Shown here piece by piece: positions 23,935 to 36,109 of a stretch of 64,000 bases of DNA (its first letter is position 1; each line of letters opens with the position of its first letter). The stretch comes from Budorcas taxicolor (taxonomy: Eukaryota > Chordata > Mammalia > Artiodactyla > Bovidae), in NCBI RefSeq assembly GCF_023091745.1, contig NC_068925.1, positions 2,356,001 through 2,420,000 on the forward strand. Direction: 5' to 3'. The translations under genes were made by a program, and so were the position numbers. Below the pieces are notes generated by a model. The model was given only the letters and a program-made list of their open reading frames with translations. It was not told where the DNA came from and did no database searches.

Positions 23935-24312
23935 CTGCTTTTGAACTGTGGTGTTGAAGCAGACTCTTGAGAGTCCCTTGGACTGCAAGGAGATTCAAAC
24001 AGTCCATCCTAAAGGAGATCAGTCCTGGGTGTTCGCTGGAAGGACTGATGTTGAAGTTGGAACTCCAATACTTTGGCCACCTGATGTGAATAGCTGACTC
24101 ATTTGAAAAGACCCTAATGCTGGGAAATATTGAGAGCAGGAGGAGAAAGGGAGGAAAGAGGATGAGATGATTGGAGGGCATCACCGACTCGATGGACATG
24201 GGTTTGGGTAGGCTCTGGGAGTTGGTGATGGACAGGGAGGCCTGGCATGCTGCGATTCATGGGGTTGCAAAGAGTCGGACACAACTAAACGACTTAACTG
24301 AACTGACAGATA
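23935..24312 (+). mobile_element. BovB LINE, 3' end
   Basis: 5'-truncated copy starting at 'gcttttgaactgtggtgttg' and running to the terminal 'gacttaactgaactgaca'. No coding capacity is left. Confidence 0.9.
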
Positions 24313-24615
24313 AAGTCAAGAATTAATCCATCATAAATATCCTAACAGGAAAGAAAAAAAGAATCAACACTTCACTATATACCTGCTTCTCTCTTTCAAA
24401 TGTGTAACTCAAGGGATACTCAGTCTCTATAACTAAAAATATTACTAATACTTGTAAACAACATCGTTTATTTATCTAATGATAATGTCACTTTATAGGT
24501 TTATTATTTTTTTTGTAGATTTTGTTCCTTCAGGTTAATTTCTCTTTAAAAGAGTTAACAGTTTAATTATAACATTTGATTTATAAATTTGGATTTTTAT
24601 TTTTCTAGGGCTTGT
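24313..24615. other. AT-rich intergenic DNA
   Basis: No recognisable gene or repeat. Confidence 0.5.
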
Positions 24616-24832
24616 GGGGATTCCTCAGTGGTGCATTGGTATAGAATTTGTCTGCCAATGAAGGAGATGCAGGTTCAATTCCTGGGTCGGGAAGATCCCC
24701 TGGAGAAGTAAATGGCAACTCACTGCAATATTCTTGCATGAAAAATTCCATGGACAGAGAAGCCTGGTGGGCTATATAGTCCATGGGTTAGCAGGAGTCA
24801 GACATGACTGAGTGACTGAGTACACACACATG
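24616..24832 (+). repeat. Bov-tA-type SINE
   Basis: Sense copy ('ggggattcctcagtggtgca' to 'gacatgactgagtgactgag'). Confidence 0.88.
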
Positions 24833-24961
24833 GCACACATGAGTGTAAATATCTTAACCTACTTCATCTATTTTTTTAATGTGTCAAAAATTAAATACAT
24901 TACTGATGGTGATAAAGAAAGTGAAGATATAATAATTATGGGGGTGCTATTCTTTCCCTTT

Positions 24962-25312
24962 CAAACTGTGATGCTAAAGAAGTCTCTTGGATGCAAGGAG
25001 GCCAAACCAATCAGTCCTAAAGGAAATCAACCCTAAATATCCATTGGAAGGACTAATGCTAAATTTGAAGCTCCAATACTGGCTACCTGATTCAAAGAAT
25101 CAACTCATTGGAGAAGACCCTGATGCTGAGAAAGAATGAAGGCAAAAGGAAAAGGAAGTGGCAGAGGATGAGATAATTAGATAGTATCATGGACTCAATG
25201 GGCATGAACTTGAGCAAACTCTGGGAGACAGTGGATGACAGAGGAGCCTGGCATACTACAGTCCATGGGGTCACAAACAGTTGGACATGACTTTGATACT
25301 GAACAACAAAGT
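24962..25312 (+). mobile_element. BovB LINE, 3' end
   Basis: Old, diverged 5'-truncated copy ('aactgtgatgctaaagaagt' to 'tttgatactgaacaacaaag'). Confidence 0.82.
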
Positions 25313-26228
25313 AATTCTTTCCCTGAACTCTTAGATAAGCAAATTGTAATGAAATGAAGTAGTATCAGTCCTATAATTAAGATAACTGATTTTTGTTTTG
25401 AATTTATTATCATCTGTGCATTCTCAAGTATCTCAACTGTTCTTTTGTATCAATTTCTCTGTCTATAAAATAGCAATAACATCTACTATCATTAAGTATG
25501 TCAAAGCAATGAACACAATATCTTGGATTCAAGGAGCCTCTTCAGAAATTTTAAAAATCTTGGAGAAGGAAGCATTTGCCAACATCTAGTTTTCCATAGA
25601 ACGAAGGCTACTCATTTAAATATTGAAATTATTTTAACAATATTATTAATACAAATTCTCTTACAACAATGTTCACACTTCCCTGCCTTCTTAAACCTTC
25701 AGGCAGAGTTCATTCTGCCTTGCTGTCTCATGATACACATGCATGAATAAATACTTGCTCTTATCCTTGGCTTACAGGACCTGCCACTATTTGCTGACAT
25801 GGAACATTTAATTGGGCTCTGAATTTACATAGAATGCATATTCCTCTATCTCCTTTCCTTTCTTGATTCTCATCACTTGATTTTCAAGATTCTAGAAACA
25901 TTCTTTAATTCAATTAACTACTTTTTCCGAATATGATTTTCATTGTCATCTATCATTCTTTATCACACTGATAAAGAGTAGATAGTTCTTTGTTAGTCAT
26001 TTGATTTTACTTACAATTCTAAACGAGACCTCACTTGAAAGAAAGGAACAGAGATTATCTCAAGGCTCTTTCTCTTTTTATTTAATCTAAGATATTCAGT
26101 GGTTTGCTAATGTTTACCCATACTTTCAGTATGGAAATGCAATATATGAGGCAGTTGTTAATTGATTCTCTGTTTTTTCAAGTATGTTGGCTGTCACAGA
26201 ATAATGACCCTCAAGGACACATTTTATA
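25313..26228. other. AT-rich intergenic DNA, no gene seen
   Basis: Overlapping short open frames near 25398-25750 show no family signature. Confidence 0.55.
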
Positions 26229-26628
26229 AGGAAGGCTGAGTGCTGAAGAACTGATGCTTTTAAACTGTGGTGTTGGAGAAGACTCTTCAGAGTAGCTTGG
26301 ACTGCAAGAATATCAAGCCAGTCCATCCTAAAGAAAATCAGTCCTGAATATTCATTGGAGGGACTGATGCTGAAGCTAAAGTTCCAATACTTTGGCCACC
26401 TGATGCGAAGAGCCGACTCATTAGAAAAGACCTTGATGCTGGGAAAGATTGAGGGCATGAGGAGAAGGGGACGACAGAGGACAGGATGGTTGGATGGCAT
26501 CACCAATTCTATGCACATGAGTTTGAACAAGCTCCGGGAGATGGTGAAGGACAGGGAAGTCCAAGCTGCAGTCCATGGGGTCACAAAGAGTGAACACAAC
26601 TGAGCAACTGAATAGCAACAAAAATATA
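26229..26628 (+). mobile_element. BovB LINE, 3' end
   Basis: 5'-truncated copy from 'aaggctgagtgctgaagaac' to 'ctgagcaactgaatagcaac'. Confidence 0.9.
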
Positions 26629-26650
26629 AATACGTGACAACCTTCTGTGT

Positions 26651-26866
26651 GCATGCTAAGTCACTTCAGTTGTGTCTGATTGTACCATCCTATTGACTGT
26701 GGCCAGCCAGGCTCCTCTATCTGTGGGATTCTCCTGGCAAGAATACTGGAATGGGTTGCCATGCCCTTCTACAAGGTATCTTCCCAATCCAGGGATCAAA
26801 CCCACATCTCCTGCAGCTCCTGCACTTCAGGCAGATTCTTTACTGCTGAGCCACTGGGGAAGGCCA
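26651..26866 (-). repeat. Bov-tA-type SINE
   Basis: Antisense copy ('catgctaagtcacttcagtt' to 'tgctgagccactggggaagg'). Confidence 0.88.
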
Positions 26867-28624
26867 TATATGACAACCTTAATCATTCTAAATATAATTA
26901 CATCAATGAATCCACCTAGAAAAGTTCACATCTGTGTTATTGCATGCACATACACAAACTCTTTATCTATGTATCATCTATCTAAATGCTTTAAACACAA
27001 AATATAAATGTACATATATAAATATGTATATCTTTTGTGTGTAAAGCTTATTATGGCAAAGCTCAATCATCTTCCTTTTTGAAATTTCAACATTATCTCT
27101 CTAAAAGTTTGTTTCATAACATATTTTTTCCAGCTCTTCCCTTAGACCATATGTTCACCTTCTCTTTATCTTCCAATTCTATTATTCTATTTCTATATAT
27201 GTTCTCTATACTAATTATATGATAGTGAAATAAGCTTACATGCTCTCATGTCACAGCTAAAGAAATAGTTAATCGATATAAGGGTTACATATAGCAAAAC
27301 ACTATTCCAAGAAACAATTATAGGTATGATACCTATATAAATATAAATATGCAGATACCTTTAAAAGAAGGAAAGAAAGAGAAGATGTCTACCATTATCC
27401 CCTAAATATTCCTTTCCAGCAAAGAATCCAAGCTATTAATACAATCCAGATGCCCAATGAAGACATATTCACTTTCCCCGAATCAGGCTATTAATCTCGG
27501 AAAGATTTTGCACATATTATTGACCTTCCCATCCTTCGTTGTCAGTTGACTTCAGTCCACAAGAGCAATATTCTCCTAAAGTGCACACACAGACACACAC
27601 AGACAAGCATGTATACCTATGTAAATGAATATCTGTTTTCATGTTTCTAAATAATAAAATTGTGTGTGCTTAGTTTCTCAGAATTATAAGTGACTTGCTC
27701 TGGAAATAGTACAATGCAAAGTAGTAACAAAAGATTATCTTGCTAATAAAGATATTTATAATTTACAAAGCAGTGGCAGCATTTGCACACATTCATTGTG
27801 TTTTAAAAACAAATGATACAGATACAGATTTTTGGCAAGCTATTACCACTAAATGTGGTAACTAGTTTAGATATAGTTTGTTAGTTGCCAAGCCAAAGAG
27901 AAAATAATTTCTGAAGCTGTCCACTGACATTTTTAGCTTGGAACTTCAGTATCTACCGCAAAAAAAGTCACAGTGCTCCAAAATATCACTCTTATTTGCC
28001 CTTCTCTATAAAAGGAGAGCGATCCAATCACATCTGTTCAATCCATCAATATTTTTAAATGTTGCCCACCCCCAATTAGTTATCTCTTCTCTCTAAAAAA
28101 GTTTTTTTTTTTTTTAATTAGGCAAGAGGGAGAGAAAAAAGAGAGGATTTCTTAATTTTTCTCTCAATCTTTTCAACATATGATAGTTTCAGGATTTATC
28201 CAACTTCTGCCTAGAAATTTTCCTGGAATTTTGTTGTTGTTTTTGTTATAGTTCTCTTTCTCTTAATCTCCCCTGTATTCAATCATCCCCATTAGATTTT
28301 AGTAGGCTATGATGGCTGTATTATCTGAGAATCTTGGTGATTTATTGTTTACTTGGTTCTCAGTAAGAGTTGGTTTTTCCTTCTTCACTTTATTATCAGA
28401 ATTGGTCACATGTCATCTGGTTGCTTTCCCAAGGAGAAAGTGGTACTGCACCTCCCTATCCATCTGGAAATAGCCAGCTCCATATAAATGTGAACAAAAC
28501 TGACATATATTTTTATGGGAATAAACTTTAAAAGCAACTGTTCAAGCTTCATCATATTTTTTAACTTTGAATACTGGTTACAGGTCATATTTCTGCAATG
28601 ATCTGTTGCCTGTCTATAGGAAGG

Positions 28625-28673
<49 letters not shown>

Positions 28674-29686
28674 AATTTTGAAAATTATATAACTACAAAA
28701 AATAGCAGATGCAACTAATAATTGTGATTTTCCTTGTCCAGAATGAATACAAATTGTTATTTTGATTACCTGAATAGCACAAGCTTATTGTAATAAACTG
28801 CACAATTTCAATAAAACAAAGGGAAAAATAGAATGATTTACTCTGTGATTTCCATAATTAATGATGATTATTTTTATTGACCGTTTCTAATATGTGTATG
28901 TATGTAAGGTTTAAGGTGTATAATACTTGTGCTTTTATAGCAGATACTTACTTTTACAAAAATTTAAATCCTTTCCCTTTTCCCCTAACTTTCCTATCCT
29001 CACTATCATCTCTAGGAAAATATATTAAAAAAATCATGACTTGTGAATATTCCCATCACTTTTTCCAAGCTCATCTTATTATATGTAAAGACTTCAATAA
29101 TATCTTTTATCAACTCAACAAATCATATTATTATTTAATCTGATATACACATAAATGATGCCTAATAATTACTAATATCATTGTACAATGTCATTTATTA
29201 AACTACATTCCCAATGAGAGGCACTTTTCACTCTAAGAAATTATTTCTCTGTAGAATAATTGCTAGGCCAAACTATACATAACAGTTTAATTAATGCCCA
29301 TTACTAACTTAGTTTTAAAATTTTCTGTGACAACTCTATGGAACTGAATAATATGCTTTCAAATAAGTGATATAACTGAGTCTGTATTACAACTGGGCCT
29401 ATTATAGCAATTCTTGTCTAAAGTTCTTACTACAAGAGAACGTTTCACAAGAAGGTTATAGAATTCCCAAGTGAATGATTTGCTATTTGTTGACCCATAC
29501 ACAACTGTATAACTGGAGACAGAAAGGTTTCTCAGTGTTACAAGTAATTTTTATTTTGGTAATAACTACCACTTTATAGACAGATAAATTGAGTTAAGAT
29601 AAATATTGAAAATTTCTAACAAATATGTAAGAAATCAACTTCTGAAATACAAGTCAGTTTTTCAGTGAACTAAGGTATTTGCATGG
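26867..29686. other. AT-rich intergenic DNA with a TA microsatellite
   Basis: 2.8 kb without recognisable gene. A T-run lies at 28104-28117 and a TA repeat at 28629. Several short open frames (for example 28877-29143) lack any family signature. Confidence 0.55.
28629..28671. repeat. (TA)n microsatellite
   Basis: About 21 uninterrupted TA units. Confidence 0.97.
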
Positions 29687-30713
29687 TCATTGTCTCAGTG
29701 CCACTATGCCATCCTTGTTCCTTAGACTGTATATCATGGGGTTGAACACAGGCGTCACAATCGTGTAGAAGAGAGAAAGCACTTTGTCACTTCCTGCTGA
29801 GCCTTGGGTCTTGGGTCTTAAATATGTGACAAGGCCTGATCGGAAGAACAATGCCACAGCCGTAAGATGAGAGGAGCAGGTGGAAAAGGCTTTGCCTCGA
29901 CTTGTGGCTGATGGCAATTTAAGGATTGTGGAGATGATTTTGCCGTAAGAGACAAGTATCAACAGAAATGGAGCCAAAACAAACTGCACAGCAACTGTGA
30001 AGACCAACATTTCATTCAGAAAAGCGTCCCCACAGGCCAGCTTGAGTATGGGAGGGATGTCACAGAAGAAGAAGGGCAGAGAGAAAATCTGGCCTGTCTG
30101 GCCTATTTGGATTGGGATTCCACTGATCCAGGAGCCAGCCAATAGCTGGATACACACCTTGTAGTTCATGACTTGGAGAAGGCAATGGCAACCCACTCCG
30201 GTATTCTTGCCTGGAAAATCCCATGGATGGAGGAGCCTGGTAGGCTACTACAGTCCATGGGGTCGCAAAGAGTTGAACACGACTGAGCGACATGACCAGA
30301 GGATAGTGCAGAGGGCTACAAATGGGTGCTTAGCAATCATAGGCCATTACGGCCAGAAGGAAGCACTCAGTGGCCCCAAGTATAAGAATGAAGCACGTTT
30401 GTGTGGCACAAGTAACTAAAGAAATCGTTCTTTGTGTCCAAAGACTCGTGAGCATTCTGGGGAGTGTAACAGACACATAGCAGATTTCCAAAAGGGAAAA
30501 ATTGCCAAGGAAAAAATTCATGGAGGTCTGGAGACCAGGGTCTAGTTTTGTTATCCGAAATATGATCCCATTGCCCATCAAGATAATTATATAGATGAGT
30601 AAGAACAGTCCAAATAAAAACCCCTGGAGATGAGGAACATCAGCAAAGTCCAGGAGAACAAATTCCATCAATTTAGTGAGATTACCTTCTGGTGCTTTTT
30701 CTTGGTGTTGCAT
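29687..30713 (-). pseudogene. OR10AG-like olfactory receptor pseudogene with SINE insertion
   Basis: Start at 30713 directly after a splice acceptor; 23-residue N-terminus with NLT at Asn11. Readable in one frame through TM1 'ILMGNGIIF', 'MNFFLGNFSLLEICYVSV' and TM3 'LLAVMAYDC', where the DRY Tyr codon is TAA; the frame then goes on 'APICSPLHYPLVM' until a SINE (30173-30290) interrupts the coding sequence with a CATGAC target duplication. After the SINE the receptor continues 'NYKVCIQLLAGSWISGIPIQ', an in-frame loss of about 8 residues before 'FFCDIPPILKLACGD', TM5 'LILVSYGKIISTILKLPSA', TM6 'KAFSTCSSHLTAVALFF' and TM7 'VFNPMIYSLRNKD'; it ends early at 'VALRQ'. At least three lesions. The C-terminal half is otherwise well kept, suggesting a fairly recent death. 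Confidence 0.94.
30173..30290 (+). repeat. Bov-tA-type SINE inside the OR pseudogene
   Basis: 3'-half type SINE ('ggagaaggcaatggcaaccc' to 'gaacacgactgagcga'). Direct repeats CATGAC at 30167-30172 and 30291-30296 mark the insertion into the codons after 'PLVM'. Confidence 0.93.
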
Positions 30714-30740
30714 CTGTGAAAAGGCAGAAATGTATTATCT
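30714..30740 (-). promoter_or_regulatory. 3' splice acceptor next to OR start codon
   Basis: Minus-strand 'CTGCCTTTTCACAG' ends immediately before the ATG at 30713; a pyrimidine-rich acceptor matching those of the sister copies. Confidence 0.58.
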
Positions 30741-30962
30741 GCTTTTCATTTTTACCATCAAGGGTCAGTGCCTGTTTTATAAATTGTATCAGGATATCCA
30801 GATTGATTTATATGATCAATGCAATTGTTTCTAATTTAAGAATTTTATTATTTATGCATTTCTCCTTTCTCAGTTTATAATCCATGTGTTATCACCATAC
30901 ACTCTCCCTTGAAATATCTTTTAGGGCATTCTTTCTGAATACAGTCCAAAGTCAAAAAAGTT

Positions 30963-31167
30963 AAAGTGTTAGTCATTCAGTCTTGTCTGACTCTGTGATC
31001 CCATGGACTGTAGCCCACCAGGCTTGACTGTCCATAGGATTTCCTAGGCAAGAATACTGGAGTGGGTTGTCATTTCCCTCTCCAGGGGATCTTCCCCACC
31101 CAGGGATCAAACCCAGGTCTCCCACATTGCAGGTGGATTGTTTATCAGCTGAGCTACCAGGGAAGCA
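30963..31167 (-). repeat. Bov-tA-type SINE
   Basis: Antisense, complete ('gtgttagtcattcagtcttg' to 'gctgagctaccagggaagc'). Confidence 0.88.
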
Positions 31168-31269
31168 CCAAATGCCCGGATCAGCACAGGCATTGGATAA
31201 ATTGATAATCATTGAAGATAGACCTACAGTCTTGCTATGTTATCTCAGTTTTAAATACTTACATTATTT

Positions 31270-31367
31270 TGTGGCCGTGTCTCATGGCTTACGGGATCTT
31301 AGTACCTCAACCAGAGATTGAAGTGAAAGTACAAAGTCCTAATCGTTGGACTTCTAGGGAATTCCCT
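31270..31367 (-). repeat. CHR-type SINE (older cetartiodactyl tRNA-derived SINE)
   Basis: Read on the minus strand it starts 'GGGAATTCCCTAGAAGTCCA' and continues through the 'gttaggactc'-like and 'tgggatc'-like blocks to 'CACGGCCACA'. The family is shared by ruminants, hippos and whales, so this copy is older than the Bov-tA copies nearby. Confidence 0.75.
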
Positions 31368-34318
31368 TAAATATTTACATTTTTTGGCAATTTTGTATTT
31401 CTCTATAACTTTTCTTTACATACGTCAGTAGAACTATTAATATAACAGAAATTATCTTCCTTATATATTTTCAGCTACATATTTCAACTCTTCATTTCCC
31501 TCCCATCACTTGATGATCTTGATCATACATGTTCTTATATACAATTCACATTATTAGGCAGTTTTTTAAAAATGAGAGAATATTTTATTTAATTGTACAT
31601 AGGGGAATAAAATACATATATTTCAGTAAGATATTATGTGGGGGCTATCAGAGGGTTGCATTCTGGAAAAGTCGTGTGGGAATAGATACAGATAGAAGCA
31701 ATTAAGAGGGTCACAGAGGGGTCACCGGACTGTGGTCACTAGCTGTGTGCGATACTTCCTGTCATGCTTTACCCTGTACTCAGTGTGCCTCTCTGATGTC
31801 TTTGTTGTTCCTCAGAAAATAATAATTCAGATAACAGTTTCTAAACTCACTTTTCTTGAGTTAGGATATTGAGATTTAGCAATGATGGATACATTGATCA
31901 TTTGTGCATTGGTTTTGTGATTGCAAATCAGTGCTTATTTTTTAAATCATACTTAAGTTTGAATCCTAACTCCATTACTTATCATCTGTTATATTAAGTA
32001 ATTGTTTAAATTTTCTTTGCTTTCTTATTTGAGATAATTAAATATTATATTATTGACAAAATTAGTTATCGCTTTTAATATGTTTATGTCTAAGTTATGG
32101 TCCTATAATTATAATTATTAATATGGTACAATGTTCTTAAATCTTTAGTTGCCAGGGTTGTAACACACTCCCTAGAAAAATTGTTTTTGGTAGAGCTATT
32201 GAGTTACTTGCTGATGATTACATTTTTGCATTTTTTTCCTTTCATCAGAGCCTGGAGTAGAATACGGTCTTATCTAAATAAGGAATGAGACTCCTCTAGT
32301 ACAGAATTTCAGAGTTTCAGGGCTGACTCTGCATTGTACCATTGTTAAAGTGACTGCCTCCTTAAATGTTACACTCCAGGCATCACTTGACTCAATATGA
32401 CTCCCAGCCCTGTTTCTCATTTCCCCATCCTTTATGTTTCAAGTTTTTCCATGCAAGCATAGTCTAAATATTGTGTCATGGACAAAAAATACAATCCTGA
32501 CAATCGAATGATGACAATCGAATGACCTGCAATCGAATCATGGCTTCACTTGCCTGCTTTGTGACAATGTGAATTGCTTAATCTCCCCGTGCCATAGATC
32601 ACTTGGCTGTAAAACTGACTAACAGTTGTACCAACAGTTAAGATTGCTATATGAATTAATTCATTTGATACATGTAAAGCAAATTAAAGATGTTTTGGCA
32701 TTCATAAAAGTCTATTCAAAAGCTAGCTATTATTTTTGTCATTAAAAACTAAATTTTATTCTTCTAAATTTCACTCTCTGTCTTACCATTATGAAAAACT
32801 GCTCTCTAATTTACCTTGACTTTGTATCACATGGTTAATGAGGGAATAAAATAAGATATTAAAACAATCATCACAGTGATATAAAAATCCAAGACTCTTA
32901 GATGTGAATTCTCCAAGAATTTTCTGCCAGTAATTGCAATAATAGTATGACCTCCACTCTGTAGAACTAATAGGGAGAACACACACAACTTTGTAGCACA
33001 TAGTGCTGCAATTTGGCTCCTTCCTTTCATTTACCCTTTATTTTCCCACTGATATTACATGATCTGAGATGGAAGCACTGAGACTATTTTCCTACTTGGG
33101 AACAATAGAGAACATAGAAAATGCTTGTTTGCTTAATATGGTGTTCATTATTTGATTCTGAAATTGAAAAAAGAAACAGACACTTTTAAAATTGTCAATC
33201 TGAAAAGGGAGAAAAGATTAATATACAAAAGAATACAATTTTAATCTTTATCACTTTATGAATAAAAACATTTAGTATGAGCAATTTCACCTATTACTTG
33301 AATAAAATTATTTCCAGCGCTATATAAAATGCAGTTTGTAATTGTACAGATAAGACATTTTGGTGATCAAATCTTGTATGACATGAAATAGGTAATATCT
33401 GAGTTTGAATTTTTCAAGAGTAGAACAAGGTGTATTTCAAGTATATTTGTATATCTGATAAATATTAGCAATGTAATCCTTGAAAATAATTTAAAAACAA
33501 TGTTGGACTTAAAGCTATCTTTATTATTTTATAAATCCTGAATTCTATAAGTTTCTTTCTTCAAAATAATTGTTCTTTGAACTCCTCAATGGTTGTAACT
33601 TTATTTTATGTGTTATGTTATTTAAAATCTCTCATTGTAATATCAAACTGAATAAACATATTTAACTTTTTTGATACAATATGTTGACTCAAATAAAGTT
33701 TTCTTTAATATCATCTTACCTAGACTTTAATTATTACATTTTTTGACATTTCAAACGGACTTAGTACCATTATTTATTATTATTTAATTGCAAATTTTAT
33801 TTAATAGAATAAGAAACATATAAAAGATGCTTTAATGAATTGAAACATTTGCTACCATGTTAAAATTTAAAATTTACACATTTAAAGGTTTAAATTATTA
33901 ATTTTAAATTTAAAATAAGAATTAAACTTTACTATAATTATTTTCATATTTACCTTTCTTACTTGAGATGTTGCTGATTTTTCTCACTAGAGAAGATCAG
34001 AATATTTAAGTTCCCGTAACTGAAATTACCTGTTTCACTAAAATTATTCAACTGGACTTTAAATATTCTGTTCTTTCTATACATAAAGTGCTCTTTAAAA
34101 GTAGCTATCTCTACCCAAGGGATCTCTGCAACCTGGCACATTTAAATTTCCAATTTAAATCATCACTTCGTGAATTTTCTGACTTGCATTTTTTTTTTAA
34201 ATTTTCCCAGATAGCTCTCACTCTACTCAGAATATTTTTTTCTTCAGCCTCTAGAGGGAATAGAGGACACAGAGCATTTTATTTCTCAAATGTGAACAGG
34301 GTGCTAAGTAATATTATT
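31368..34318. other. AT-rich intergenic DNA, mostly unrecognised
   Basis: Nearly 3 kb with no recognisable gene. Only MIR-like fossils can be named (separate entry at 32500; a weaker one near 31945-32060 with 'gtttgaatcctaactccatt'). Confidence 0.5.
32500..32742 (+). repeat. MIR SINE fossil
   Basis: Diverged but in correct order: 'atcatggcttcacttgcctg', 'gctgtaaaactgactaacag', 'gatacatgtaaagcaaatta' and 'gctagctatta'. Typical of a mammalian-wide MIR copy. Confidence 0.7.
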
Positions 34319-34519
34319 TGCAGGCTCCCCAGGTGGTACAGCTGGTAAAGAAGAGGCCAATGCAGGAGATGCAAGAAACAGGGGTTTGATCCCTGGGTCA
34401 GGAAATTCACCTGGAGTAGGAAATGGCAACCCACTCCAGAATCCTTGCCAGGAGAATTTCATGGACAAAGGAGCCTGGTGGGCTACAGAGTCATACATGA
34501 CTGAGCCCGTACACTCACA
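34319..34519 (+). repeat. Bov-tA-type SINE
   Basis: Sense copy ('aggctccccaggtggtacag' to 'acatgactgagcccgtacac'). Confidence 0.87.
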
Positions 34520-35030
34520 CAGCATTATTTGGGTCAATCCAAAACAGACATGCATCCAGTTCTTAACTATTATGAACGCATTATGCAGAGTCTCTGTATG
34601 TTTCTTGATTCTTAGTTAGAGGACAGATCTGTGTAATAGTTATAATACATATTCTGATGGCAAATATTTTTATGGGCAAAATTAGTGTGTTATTGATTTC
34701 TTCAGCAACCTGAGATTTAGCTGATGAATGTATTAAACATACATCAAAATTTTAAAATTTAACCCAAGGTTAACCATAGAAGGAGAAAATTTTTCCTCTC
34801 TTTTGCAGCCTACCACCAAATTTTCCCAAATTTATTTTACATGTTCAAGGTGTGAATACTTTCAGACTCTAGTTACAATATAATGAGAATCTGGAATAAG
34901 TCCAGCTGAGATCATAGGAAAGATGCTAAGCAAAAAGTTTGTGAGTTATATGTTTTCAAGAATGGAGAAATTTCTCCAACATAAAGACTGTTTAAAATTA
35001 GAGCCAGTTTCTCATGACCCCGAAATTGGA
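34520..35030. other. Intergenic DNA, no gene seen
   Basis: No recognisable gene or repeat before the SINE cluster at 35.0 kb. Confidence 0.5.
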
Positions 35031-35040
35031 TACTGGTTCC

Positions 35041-35173
35041 TGCTGCTGCTGCTGCTAAGTCGCTTCAGTCTGTCCCACTCTGTGCAACCCCATAGACGGC
35101 AGCCCGCCAGGTTCCTCCGTCCACAGGACTCTCTAGGCAAGAATATTGGAGTGGGTTGCCATTTCCTTCTCCA
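35041..35173 (-). repeat. Bov-tA-type SINE, 3' half with CTG repeat
   Basis: Antisense copy beginning with five CTG-type triplets (the CAG tail of the sense strand) and ending 'ccatttccttctcca'. Flanked by near-perfect 10-bp direct repeats: tactggttcc (35031-35040) and tattggttcc (35174-35183). Confidence 0.9.
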
Positions 35174-35209
35174 TATTGGTTCCAATTATTTAGTAAATAG
35201 CGGTTTTTC

Positions 35210-35306
35210 CAGTACTCTTGCCTGGAGAATCCCATGGAGGGAGGAGCCTGGTAGGCTACAGTCCATGGGGTTGCAAAGAGTCGGACACGACTGAGCGACT
35301 TCACTC
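35210..35306 (+). repeat. Bov-tA-type SINE, 3' fragment
   Basis: Sense copy from 'ccagtactcttgcctggaga' to 'gacacgactgagcgacttca'. Confidence 0.87.
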
Positions 35307-35323
35307 ACTCAAGGTTTATGATT

Positions 35324-35598
35324 TGGAGAAGGCAATGGCACCCCACTCCAGTACTCTTGTCTGGAAAATCCCGTGGATGGAGGAGCCTGGTGGGCTGCAG
35401 TCCATGGGGTCACGAAGAGTCGGACACCACTGAACGACTTCCCTTTCACTTTTCACTTTTATGCACTGGAGAAGGAAATGGCAACCCACTCCAGTGTTCT
35501 TGCCTGCAGAATCGCAGGGACGGGGGAGCCTGGTGGGCTGCCCTCTATGGGGTCACCCAGAGTCGACACGACTGAAGCGACTTAGCAGCAGCAGCAGC
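35324..35598 (+). repeat. Two-unit SINE cassette with a 13-bp target-site duplication
   Basis: Two 3'-half SINE units in tandem (35324-35460 and 35461-35598). The second ends in CAG repeats. Perfect 13-bp direct repeats (aaggtttatgatt at 35311-35323 and 35599-35611) flank the pair as a whole, not each unit. Confidence 0.92.
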
Positions 35599-35611
35599 AA
35601 GGTTTATGATT

Positions 35612-36109
35612 ATGAAGAGAAAACATTTACAAGAGGGAACACATATAGTATGTGTCAGTGCGAGTGATTTGGAAGGTTAATTAAAAAGTATCAGGAGCCT
35701 CACGGCAAAGATCACGGAAGGCCCGTGAGTAGTGGGTGGTGGGACAGGCTTCTCAAGGGGACCGGATGTGATAAAGGACAGAAGGGGAGTGAGAGGCCAG
35801 CCAGGCTGAGCTCCTGCAGGGGCTCATGCAAGAAATAGCTAGTGCTGGGAAGGAGTTACAAGACCTCGTGATTCGCAGAGTGCAGTATTATGCAAGGGCT
35901 TCTCGGGCGGCTCAGTGGTGAAGAATCTGCCTACCGAGGCAGGAGAGGCCAGGGGAGCCTGGCGGGCTGTCGTCCAAGGCTTCTGACAAAGAGTCCGACA
36001 CAGCTGAGCGACTGAGCATAGCTCAGCCCAATATCATGCGTAAATAAAGAAGCCTTCTCCTGGAATAGAATAGAAATTCCAGAAAAGGCTCAAATATACA
36101 TGAACATTT
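35612..36109. other. GC-richer segment with nested SINE head, origin unclear
   Basis: 35690-35890 is clearly GC-richer than its surroundings. A SINE (35896-36022) sits in it, and 'gcgtaaataaagaagccttc' follows with an AATAAA signal. The pieces on both sides of the SINE may be one LTR-like element, but I do not recognise it. Confidence 0.35.
35896..36022 (+). repeat. Bov-tA-type SINE, internally deleted
   Basis: Head 'gggcttctcgggcggctcag' joins a 3' end 'ggggagcctggcgggctgtc', with the middle missing. Confidence 0.82.

Noticed and set aside
34923..35294. 123-codon frame
   Set aside because: Its C-terminal half is SINE sequence and the rest has no family signature.
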